NCBI GenBank assembly: GCA_017543265.1
Contig: JAFYGI010000049.1
Span: 1 to 63,600, forward strand
Origin: Bacillota bacterium
GTDB taxonomy: Bacteria; Bacillota; Clostridia; Lachnospirales; CAG-274
Reading direction: 5' to 3'
Length of the DNA: 63,600 nt
Shown here: positions 33,763 through 41,599 of the stretch, in pieces
Position numbering within the stretch: the first letter of the stretch is position 1
Layout of the letters: the number at the start of each line of letters is the position of its first letter
Position numbers and translations under genes: made by a program
Notes under the pieces: generated by a model
What the model saw: the letters and a program-made list of their open reading frames with translations, nothing else
Told to the model about the DNA's origin: nothing
The model's database searches: none

Positions 33763-34188
33763 AAAAAGGGGTTGTCGCATTAAAGATTTCGATATCTTCA
33801 GTGCTTCAACCCCTTTTGGGTACAATAAATCAAAAAAGAGATAATATAATTTTATTAATATCGAATTTAGTTACTGAAAACAGGCAATTCAAGCGTCGCA
33901 GACTTAGTTTGAGCAGCTAAAGCTGCTCAAATCCCGTAGGGATTGGGCTTGCTTCAGCAAACCCAACACGCAGGGCGAAACCGCGCTTTGCCCGAGGAGC
34001 ATGTTTGCGCGGCTAAAGCCGCACAAATCCCGTAGGGACGGCGCGAACTTTAGTTCGCAGCCGCTTAGTCTGCATACCTTGCGGGATTGCAAGTGTCGCA
34101 GTTTAAGGCACGCAGCAAGCACGCCCAAATTGGCGAAAAACCTGTTTTTCGCCAGAGGCTGGAGCTTAATGCGACAGCCCTTTTTTAT
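33763..34188. mobile_element. MITE-like element with terminal inverted repeats
   Basis: The ends AAAAGGGGTTGTCGCATTAA (33764-33783) and TTAATGCGACAGCCCTTTT (about 34166-34184, inverted) match over about 20 bases with one mismatch and one indel. The 425-base interior has no gene but many hairpins. One is TTTGAGCAGC/GCTGCTCAAA. Another is GCGAACTTTAGTTCGC, and a third is TGGCGAAAAA/TTTTTCGCCA. Two diverged tandem units of about 66 bases share CAAATCCCGTAGGGA. The left end also forms a terminator-like hairpin (AAAAGGGGTTG with CAACCCCTTTT, to 33817) for the SCP2-like gene. Confidence 0.6.
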
Positions 34189-34189
34189 T

Positions 34190-35005
34190 TTATTTTTCTT
34201 CTACCGGCACGCACATCAGATAATGCTCCTTCTCACCCAGCACACCAAGTATAAAGCCCACTATATCGCCGCATATCTCCAGCGAATTTTCCGCCAGATA
34301 TTTTTCGAGCCGCTTGTTGAAATCAAGGAACGCGCGGTACTCATCCTCGTCGGTTTTGCCGCATTCCAAAATGCTGTAAATACAGGAATACTGCGAATAT
34401 ATTTCTATATATTTATCGTTTTCCACAATATCCCTTATGCCAAGTCGGTCTATATCCTGCTCCTTTATGGCAAGGCCGCGGTACGGGATAGGGTCGTCAA
34501 GCGACCTTTCGTTTTGCCTTAAAATATATATGGGCTGTACCTCCTCAACGGTGTACAGAAAATCGTTCACCGTTTTAAGGCGTTCCTTTTCCTTGTAAAG
34601 CTCTTTGTTTGTGCCGTAGATAACATAGCGCAGCGGCGGGCAGTCTCTTTTTGCAAAGCTGTCGCCTATCTCGGATATCCTGTCTATAAGAAGTATATTG
34701 TCCTTAAGCCAGTGTCTTAAATATTTCAGCCTGCGCATCTGCTCGTCTATTTCGTTAAGGCGGTTCACGCTTATTTCCTTTATCCTGTCCACGGGGCTGT
34801 CAAGAAAACTGTGTATTTCGTCATGCGAAAACCCGCACTTGCGCAAAAGCCGTACCTGTACCATTTTTATTATATCCTTGTCGTTGTACCAGCGATAATC
34901 CGCCGCATCGCGCTCGGGCGAGATATAGCCGTGCTGCTCGTAGCGCCGCAGGGTCATGCTGGTTATCCCCAAAAGCTTTGAAAGCTCGTTTATTTTCAGT
35001 TTCAT
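34190..35005 (-). CDS. MerR-family transcriptional regulator, paralogue 1
   Basis: A 271-residue regulator. The winged helix-turn-helix begins KLKINELSKLLGITSMTLRR and continues YEQHGYISPERDAADYRWYN (residues 1-70). A dimerising coiled coil follows (about 75-120, RLNEIDEQMRRLKYLRHWL). A C-terminal domain of about 140 residues fits a GyrI-like effector-binding fold. It shares YLRHWLKDN, LAIKE-x-DI-x-RL and the CVPV ending with the regulator at 44055. MerR proteins activate promoters with an overlong 19-bp spacer; exactly such a promoter lies divergently at 35139 in front of the pectinesterase gene. It therefore likely senses a small molecule and controls pectin genes (inference). Confidence 0.88.
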   Translation of the reverse strand: MKLKINELSKLLGITSMTLRRYEQHGYISPERDAADYRWYNDKDIIKMVQVRLLRKCGFSHDEIHSFLDSPVDRIKEISVNRLNEIDEQMRRLKYLRHWLKDNILLIDRISEIGDSFAKRDCPPLRYVIYGTNKELYKEKERLKTVNDFLYTVEEVQPIYILRQNERSLDDPIPYRGLAIKEQDIDRLGIRDIVENDKYIEIYSQYSCIYSILECGKTDEDEYRAFLDFNKRLEKYLAENSLEICGDIVGFILGVLGEKEHYLMCVPVEEK

Positions 35006-35138
35006 TTTACCACATCCTTAAAAGCTGTTATTATAGGTGTCCTTACACCGTTTTTGTGCAAATATCATAAATCATGCTTGGATTATACCACACTTTGCAA
35101 CAAAAATCAAATTTTTTAAATTTTTTTAAATTTTCCTA

Positions 35139-35169
35139 TTGACATTAACATATAGTTATACTTTATCAT
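35139..35169 (+). promoter_or_regulatory. MerR-type promoter (19-bp spacer) of the CE8/CE12 gene
   Basis: TTGACA, 19-base spacer, TATCAT. The spacer contains the dyad TAAC-ATATA-GTTA. A 19-bp spacer with a central dyad is the hallmark of MerR-activated promoters. An A/T tract precedes it. The same layout occurs at 45077-45107. Confidence 0.75.
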
Positions 35170-35276
35170 TACCTTCAGTGCAGGACAGGATACACAAAAC
35201 AGCAGTGTAAAAAATATAAGGCTGTTTTGGTATGTGTTTTGGGGAAACGACAAATTTTTAAAAGGAGGAAAACAAA

Positions 35277-37580
35277 ATGGCAAAAGGTAAAAAAACACGT
35301 TTTACCAATTTAACGGCTGTGATGCTTGCCTTGTCGATGACCCTGTCATCATTTCCCGCAAGCGTTTTTGCGGCAGTAACGACAGAGACGACCAAAAACG
35401 GCGACTGGACCGTATATAACGATGATGCGGGCAGCGGCTACGCGCAGCACAGCACATTGGATCTTAAATATGTAAGTCCGACTACACAGATGGACTTCGG
35501 CAATGCCGCAGGCAAGGACTGGGTACACTCACTCGGCAGCAACGGCAAGGCATCAAACGGTGTAGTTGACAAGGCGGGCTCGTATGCGGAGTTTAAATCA
35601 CCCTGCGACGGCACACTTGAATTTTATGTCGGCAATGCATCAAACAAAACGGGCTATGCAAGCAGCACCGATGCAAACGGCAGCAAGGCGATAGGCACTT
35701 TCGTTCCGGGCGGCAAGGATGCGGTAAACGAAGAAAACTTTACCGTAACACAGGGCACCACCTATGCCACACTCGATATCGAGACGGTAAAGGACTCCAC
35801 TTACTATGTAACGGTAACGGGCTCTAAAATGTACTGCTACGGTGCGGAATTTGCACCCTATACGGTGCTTTCGGGAAGCATAAGCGACAGCTTCGGTCTT
35901 TCCGATTACAGCATCAAATTTGTAAACAAGGACACAAAAAGATCCGTAATGGCAGCCGTAACGGGCAAAAGCTATACGGCAACATTAAAGCCCGGTACAT
36001 ATTCCGTGGCTCTTACGGGCAGCAACGGCGCAAACTATGCGTTCTCGTCCGACACAAGGCTTGTGGATGTAACGGCAAGCGAAACACTTGAGCCTGCCGA
36101 GCAGACACACGACCTTAAAATAGAGGAAAGCGTTTCCTATATAGTATCGGGTAACATAAGCGGCATGGACAGCCTTCCCGCAGATACGGAGTTTATCTTC
36201 GTGCCCGAGGACACAGCTTCTCACGAGGAAGTTACGGCACAGTTTGACGGCCTTAAATACAGCGCACAGCTTACGGCCGACGAGACCTACACCCTTACGG
36301 TAAACGGCGCAAAGGACTACGAGCTGACCGAGGCCGTTGTCGTAACAAACGATTCGGGCGCGGCAGTTTCAAAGGACGTTGCATTCAAGGCTGTCGGCAG
36401 ATATGATGTACAGGGCGGCTTCCTGGTGCTTGGCGACAAGCGCGGTGAGTATAAGGCCGCACCCGTGGTGCCTGCCGCTGTCAAGTTCACAAACGTAGAT
36501 GACGGTTACGAATATGCGGGTACGATAAGCGACGGCAAGTATGCGGCTGCATTAAGAAACGGCGCATACCGGGCAAGCGTGACGGCAGACGGCTATTCCA
36601 CAACAACACACGTTGTTATAGATAACGACGTTGTAACAAGAGATCTTCTTTTAAAGGACGAAACAAAGAAAAGCGTCGAATACAAAGAGGTTCTTAACGT
36701 AGGCGAGGATAAGGAATACAAAACCGTGCAGGCGGCTGTCGATGCGGCAGCGGCAATGACAAGAACGGATGCACAGCGTGTTACCGTGAAGATAGACCCC
36801 GGTACATACCGCGAGCAGGTAGTGGTAAACACACCCAATATCACGTTTGAGTCAAACGGCGGCACAAAGGACAACACAAAGCTTACATGGTACTACGGTA
36901 TCGGCAATAAGTATTACAGCTGCGTAAACGATATTTACGACCCTTATGCGGATTACGACAAATTTGAAAAGGGCAACATGAACAAATACTGGGGCGCAAC
37001 GGTAATAACATTGGCAAAGGCCGCAGGCTTCCGTGCCGAGGGCATTACTTTTGAAAATTCTTTCAACAAGTATATCACGGACGAAGAGCTTGAGGACGGC
37101 GTTGAGCCAAACGGCGTACCGAGCACGGGCCAGTATCAGAGAAAAGAAAATACCAAGGCAGACAGCAGGGCTGCAACGGAAAGAGCGGGTGCGCTTACAA
37201 ACTACGCGGACAAGACAGAGTTCAAGGATTGCGCTTTCCTTAGCAGTCAGGATACACTTTACACCTGTAATATCGCAAATGACGCATATTACAAAAACTG
37301 CTATATCGAGGGTCAGACAGACTTTATCTACGGCAACGGCGATGTTATCTTCGACGGCTGCGAGATAAACTTCTGCGGTTACGCCGAAACGGCAGCGGCA
37401 GGCTACCTTACGGCAAACTCCTGTTCACAGCAGTATATGGCAGCGGACGGCTATATTTTCAGAAACTGCTATATATCATTCAATGCACAAAGAAAGACCA
37501 CCGCAGGCTACTACGGCAGAATGTGGGGCGACAGCGCAAAGGTCGCTTTTATAAACACAAAGCTTGAAAAGCCCATATGA
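35277..37580 (+). CDS. CE8 pectin methylesterase, 5' part of a frameshifted gene
   Basis: A 767-residue 5' fragment of a secreted multi-domain enzyme. It has a signal peptide (to about residue 33, SVFA-AVT), a carbohydrate-binding-like sandwich (about 45-200), and carboxypeptidase-regulatory-like beta domains (about 205-460). The CE8 pectinesterase follows (about 480-767), removing methyl groups from pectin. Catalytic regions SSQDTLYT and GQTDFIYGNGDVIF (the two Asp) and YYGRMWGDSAKVAF are intact. The frame stops at TGA 37578 just as the CE8 fold should continue; the rest (MIEGAGWVEM) is in another frame at 37577. A strong AAAAGGAGG precedes ATG. Confidence 0.9.
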   Translation: MAKGKKTRFTNLTAVMLALSMTLSSFPASVFAAVTTETTKNGDWTVYNDDAGSGYAQHSTLDLKYVSPTTQMDFGNAAGKDWVHSLGSNGKASNGVVDKAGSYAEFKSPCDGTLEFYVGNASNKTGYASSTDANGSKAIGTFVPGGKDAVNEENFTVTQGTTYATLDIETVKDSTYYVTVTGSKMYCYGAEFAPYTVLSGSISDSFGLSDYSIKFVNKDTKRSVMAAVTGKSYTATLKPGTYSVALTGSNGANYAFSSDTRLVDVTASETLEPAEQTHDLKIEESVSYIVSGNISGMDSLPADTEFIFVPEDTASHEEVTAQFDGLKYSAQLTADETYTLTVNGAKDYELTEAVVVTNDSGAAVSKDVAFKAVGRYDVQGGFLVLGDKRGEYKAAPVVPAAVKFTNVDDGYEYAGTISDGKYAAALRNGAYRASVTADGYSTTTHVVIDNDVVTRDLLLKDETKKSVEYKEVLNVGEDKEYKTVQAAVDAAAAMTRTDAQRVTVKIDPGTYREQVVVNTPNITFESNGGTKDNTKLTWYYGIGNKYYSCVNDIYDPYADYDKFEKGNMNKYWGATVITLAKAAGFRAEGITFENSFNKYITDEELEDGVEPNGVPSTGQYQRKENTKADSRAATERAGALTNYADKTEFKDCAFLSSQDTLYTCNIANDAYYKNCYIEGQTDFIYGNGDVIFDGCEINFCGYAETAAAGYLTANSCSQQYMAADGYIFRNCYISFNAQRKTTAGYYGRMWGDSAKVAFINTKLEKPI

Positions 37581-40500
37581 TAGAGGGCGCGGGCTGGGTA
37601 GAAATGAGCGGCAACAAGCCCACATCCGACAAGGTAACACTTGTGGAATACAACACAACATTCAACGGCGAGGCCGCCGACACATCCAAGCGTGTTGCGG
37701 GCGTTAAAAACGAGCTTGACGAAAGCAAGTATACGGTAGAAAGCGTATTTATCGATAACGGCTGGACACCTGCATACTACACACCCGAAAGCGGCAAGGC
37801 ACCCGAATTTGAAACAAAGCCTCAGCTTACTTCAAACGGCGACCTTAACACACCCGATGCGGGCAATACGGTCACGGTAAACTACAAACTCGGTGACGAG
37901 TGGGCAGCAAACGATGCATCCAAGATAGATTGGTATGCGGTAAGCGAGGATTTTGACAGCACAAGCCTTGAAACTGTTTTAAAGAGCGCGACTCTTCTTA
38001 AAACAACAACGGCCGTTTCCACAAAGGACTTCCAGCTTCCCATGGAATGCGCAGGCAAGTTCATAATGGCAGTTGTAACACCCATGACCGTAAGCGGTCT
38101 TTCGGGTGAAGCGGCATACATCGTGAACACGGAAAGAACGGTAAGCAGCAACTGGGTAGACCCCAACAACGAGGGCAGCATCGCTCCCGGTTCGGGCATA
38201 AATATCTACCTTGCGGGCGACTCCACAGTCAAGGATTACTCCGCAGCGGGCCTTTACAACAGCGGTCAGATACTCTCCGCAGGCTCGTGGGGCGAATTTT
38301 TACAAAACTTCTTCGACGAAAGATATGTGACGGTAAACAATTACGCACAGGGCGGCAGAAGTGTACGTTCCTTCCTTAACGAGGGCAAGCTTGATACAAT
38401 AATGAAAAACATCAAGGCGGGCGATTATCTTTTTGTACAGTTCGGTCATAACGACTGTGCAAACGGCGCAGCCTACTATCTGGAAAGATTTGTGCCCCTT
38501 TACACAAAGGATGCACAGCCCACAAGCTTAAGCGCAGGCTTCCCGACCATCAAGCCCACGGCGGATATGCAAAGCGCAACACCCGCAGCACAGGCAGGTC
38601 AGTACGGCGACAAGTATTACGCATGGGACTGCGGCGCAACGTACAAGGGCTTTATTCAGGAATATATCGACCGCGCACTTGAAAAGGGCGCAACACCCGT
38701 TATCGTAACACCCGTTGCAAGGCTTTACTACAACGGCGCGGCTATCAAGCCTCACCACGATGCAAACATGACGGATTACGAGCCCACAAAGGCGTATATG
38801 ACGGAAAACAACGCTTATGTAACGGCGTGCAAGGAACTGTATGAGGAAAACAAGGATAAGGGCGTACTTTTGCTTGATGCTTACGCACTTACCGAGCAGA
38901 TGTATGTTGACGCATACACAGCCTGCGGCAGCGATGCCAACGGTGTGGCGGCAATGGACGAAAACGACAAGACACACTCAAATAAGACAGGAGGTGTTAT
39001 CCAGGCAGGTCTTATTGCAAAAACCATTCAGGATGCAAACATCTCCGTTTCGGAATATGTTGTGCAGCCCACAAAGGTATACGGCGAGGAAACAAGCGGC
39101 GAATATATCTTTACAATAGATAAAAACGGCGTATTTACCGCAAAGGACAAGGAGCTTAAAACAAACAGCTATTGGACAAAGACAGGTCAGGCATTGTTTG
39201 ACTCCATCGGCGGAAAGGTAACCGAGCCCGCCAAGGAAATATCCCTTGACTTTACGGCAGAGGCAAGCTACAACGACTACTATGCGGACAAGAAATTTAC
39301 GGACGGCGTTATTTCGGGCGTATATACAAACGCAAACGGTCAGGAGCTTGATGCAAGCGTATACGAAAGCGGTATCACATATATAGACGGTCAGGCAAGA
39401 TACGGCTCCAAGGTGACAAAGGGCAAGCCTTTGTTCAGCTTTACCGCCGAGCAGGCAGCGGTATACACCGTAACGACCAAGGGCCTTAACAGCGGCACAT
39501 TTGCACTTTACGGTGACAAGGACTGCACAAAGCTTCTTGCAAGTGCGGCTGTAGGCGAGGATATCGTATACAAAAAGACATCTGACGAGGCACAGACGAT
39601 ATACTTCTGTGTATCGGACGGTACAAACTGCTATCTCCAGACGGCTTCCGTAAGCTACGCAATACCCAAGACCGTAAGCCTTGACTTCAAGGATGCGGAT
39701 GTAATGGCTCTTTACGAAAATGAGGGCACATTCACGGACGGCAAATACAGCGGCGACTACACAAATGCGGACGGACTTACATTCCCCGTTACGGTAATGC
39801 AAAACGCCATCCAGTATTATAAACACACGGCAAGCTACGGTACCAAAATGACGGCGGGCACACCTCTTTTTGCAATAACGCTTGAGGACAAGGCCATGTA
39901 TACATTTGAGGTATCGGCGGGCACGGGTGACGGCACCGTCGCGCTGTACAAGGATGCGGACTGCACCGAAAGTGCGGTAAGCAACAGCGTACCCGGCAGC
40001 ATAGTATACAAAAAGAAAACGGCGGGCAAGGAAACACTTTACTTCTGCGCATCGGCATCCAACAACTTCTATGCCTCCGAGGTAAAGGTGACACAGGCCG
40101 AGCTCGGCGAGGAAACAAAGATAAAATTTACGGGCAGCGTATCGGGTATCGAAAAGGATGATACAAATGTAAAGCTTACCTTAAAGGGTGAGACGGAAAA
40201 CATCGTTATAGATGCGGATGATTACACATCAAACGGTACGGAGCTTATCGTAGGCGAAACATACGAGCTTACCGCGATCGGCGATAAGGGCGTATATACG
40301 GGTACATCCGTTGTTACCGACGAAAGCGGCAAGGCAGACCTGCTTCTTTCCAGGATAATTATGGACTTCCCCATTGACATTGAAGGCAACTATGATGACT
40401 ACAAGGCATATCTCGGCGCAAAGGGCGCTTCACAAAAGGATGTGACAGACCCCTACACAGGTCTGACCATACACGCAAATGCAATAGTGCTGGTAGACGG

Positions 40501-41125
40501 ATATCAGAGCCAGTACGGCGCAAAGACAAACGCAAAGGACGATATGTTCTCGTTTGATGCAAAGCAGGACGGTACCTGCACTGTTACCGTATATTCCACG
40601 GTAGCGGGCACAGACAGCCTTATACTTAAAGTTAACGGCAAGTATGCACCCAACTATGTATCGACCATAGCAACAAAGACCAATACGGGTGCCGCAACAG
40701 CACTTTCCGTAATGGTAAACAAGGGCGACAAGGTAACACTTTGCGACCCCACAAGAAACAATCTTTACTACAAGAGTGTAGAGGTAAGCTATACAGATCC
40801 CGCATTCCTTACAAGCGAGGCTGTTGAAAACGGCACGGAGGTCATGATCTACGGTACTATCGACAGCAATGCCGCAAAGAGTGTAAACAAGGTAGGCTTC
40901 TACTATGCACCCGGTGCGGTAAAGGGCTTTGACGGTTACGACAAGGCAGACTCCACCGATGAGGTCTACACGGCAATAAACTACAACGGCACGCGATATG
41001 CCGAGGACGGCAAGCTGGTTTACGGCACGCTGCTTACCGATATGGACGGTACGGCTGTATATGTATATACCTTCTGCGAAACAACAGACGGCGAGGTATA
41101 CAGCGCATATGCCGAGGTAAAATGA
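37577..41125 (+). CDS. CE8 C-terminus plus CE12 rhamnogalacturonan acetylesterase, 3' part of a frameshifted gene
   Basis: An 1182-residue continuation. The first 50 residues complete the CE8 fold (GWVEMSGNKPTSDKVTLVEY). A CE12/SGNH acetylesterase follows (about residues 205-490) with GDST near 215 (catalytic Ser), YAQGGRSVRSF, FGHNDCAN and DKTHSNKTG (catalytic His region). It removes acetyl groups from rhamnogalacturonan. After that come three similar sandwich modules of about 140 residues, each opening with an S-L-D-F or M-D-F strand. No ribosome binding site or signal peptide precedes its ATG, so it is not a gene on its own: a single missing base near 37574 separates it from the part before. 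Joined length would be about 1950 residues. Confidence 0.88.
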   Translation: MIEGAGWVEMSGNKPTSDKVTLVEYNTTFNGEAADTSKRVAGVKNELDESKYTVESVFIDNGWTPAYYTPESGKAPEFETKPQLTSNGDLNTPDAGNTVTVNYKLGDEWAANDASKIDWYAVSEDFDSTSLETVLKSATLLKTTTAVSTKDFQLPMECAGKFIMAVVTPMTVSGLSGEAAYIVNTERTVSSNWVDPNNEGSIAPGSGINIYLAGDSTVKDYSAAGLYNSGQILSAGSWGEFLQNFFDERYVTVNNYAQGGRSVRSFLNEGKLDTIMKNIKAGDYLFVQFGHNDCANGAAYYLERFVPLYTKDAQPTSLSAGFPTIKPTADMQSATPAAQAGQYGDKYYAWDCGATYKGFIQEYIDRALEKGATPVIVTPVARLYYNGAAIKPHHDANMTDYEPTKAYMTENNAYVTACKELYEENKDKGVLLLDAYALTEQMYVDAYTACGSDANGVAAMDENDKTHSNKTGGVIQAGLIAKTIQDANISVSEYVVQPTKVYGEETSGEYIFTIDKNGVFTAKDKELKTNSYWTKTGQALFDSIGGKVTEPAKEISLDFTAEASYNDYYADKKFTDGVISGVYTNANGQELDASVYESGITYIDGQARYGSKVTKGKPLFSFTAEQAAVYTVTTKGLNSGTFALYGDKDCTKLLASAAVGEDIVYKKTSDEAQTIYFCVSDGTNCYLQTASVSYAIPKTVSLDFKDADVMALYENEGTFTDGKYSGDYTNADGLTFPVTVMQNAIQYYKHTASYGTKMTAGTPLFAITLEDKAMYTFEVSAGTGDGTVALYKDADCTESAVSNSVPGSIVYKKKTAGKETLYFCASASNNFYASEVKVTQAELGEETKIKFTGSVSGIEKDDTNVKLTLKGETENIVIDADDYTSNGTELIVGETYELTAIGDKGVYTGTSVVTDESGKADLLLSRIIMDFPIDIEGNYDDYKAYLGAKGASQKDVTDPYTGLTIHANAIVLVDGYQSQYGAKTNAKDDMFSFDAKQDGTCTVTVYSTVAGTDSLILKVNGKYAPNYVSTIATKTNTGAATALSVMVNKGDKVTLCDPTRNNLYYKSVEVSYTDPAFLTSEAVENGTEVMIYGTIDSNAAKSVNKVGFYYAPGAVKGFDGYDKADSTDEVYTAINYNGTRYAEDGKLVYGTLLTDMDGTAVYVYTFCETTDGEVYSAYAEVK

Positions 41126-41142
41126 AAGGCAAGGTGAAAAAA

Positions 41143-41292
41143 GTGAAAAAAACATACAGTGAACCTGTCATAGAAATTACCGAATTCCGCTCCGATACAG
41201 AGACCAACATTACTCTTGTTTCGGGCGTACAGGGAACCTTTAAGACGAATTCCGTAAAGAAGATAGGCGGAGGCAATCTTATAGATTTCTGA
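41143..41292 (+). CDS. 49-residue SG-motif small peptide
   Basis: A 49-residue protein from GTG 41143, preceded by AAGGTGAAAAA; an ATG at 41122 overlapping the previous stop is also possible. It begins KKTYSEPVIEITEFRSD, then LVSGVQ, and ends in a Lys/Gly-rich GGGNLIDF. The Y-x-x-P, acidic S-D and S-G spacing matches the 43-residue protein at 249-380, and both directly follow a gene for a large secreted protein. No signal peptide or membrane segment. Such tiny genes downstream of surface-protein genes occur across gut Clostridia but have no known function. Confidence 0.7.
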   Translation: MKKTYSEPVIEITEFRSDTETNITLVSGVQGTFKTNSVKKIGGGNLIDF

Positions 41293-41451
41293 TAAACTTA
41301 CCAATCCGAATTTCCGTCGGGACGCAAACTCCTTATTTTAACCCTTTACCCGACGGAGATTACCCTATATCCTATCGGTAAACGGCAGTAAAATGCCGTT
41401 TGCCGAAAATTAAATGATTTTTCATTTAAAAAATGACTCCTTCTTATATAC

Positions 41452-41484
41452 AGCCGTCGGCGACCGTTGCCGACGGCTTTTATA
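41452..41484 (+). terminator. Terminator after the CE8/CE12 operon
   Basis: AGCCGTCGGC/GCCGACGGCT, 7-base loop, then TTTATATT. Upstream, CCGTCGGG (41314) and CCCGACGG (41349) form another long hairpin with nearly the same stem. The rest of 41293-41451 holds nothing recognisable. Confidence 0.88.
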
Positions 41485-41513
41485 TTGGCTTTTAAAATGT
41501 AAAAAATGCCATA

Positions 41514-41542
41514 TTGAATACGACAAAAATCTGTGTTAAAAT
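41514..41542 (+). promoter_or_regulatory. Promoter of the 41600 surface-protein gene
   Basis: TTGAAT, 17-base spacer, TAAAAT. Confidence 0.65.
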
Positions 41543-41599
41543 AAATGTATAAATTTTTGTATAACAAACAATAAAACTCAAGACAAAGGAGGCTTGAAA

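Noticed and set aside
37560..37590. Programmed -1 frameshift joining the CE8 and CE12 parts
   Set aside because: No X-XXY-YYZ heptamer or downstream stimulatory structure is visible; a lost base explains the frame change more simply.
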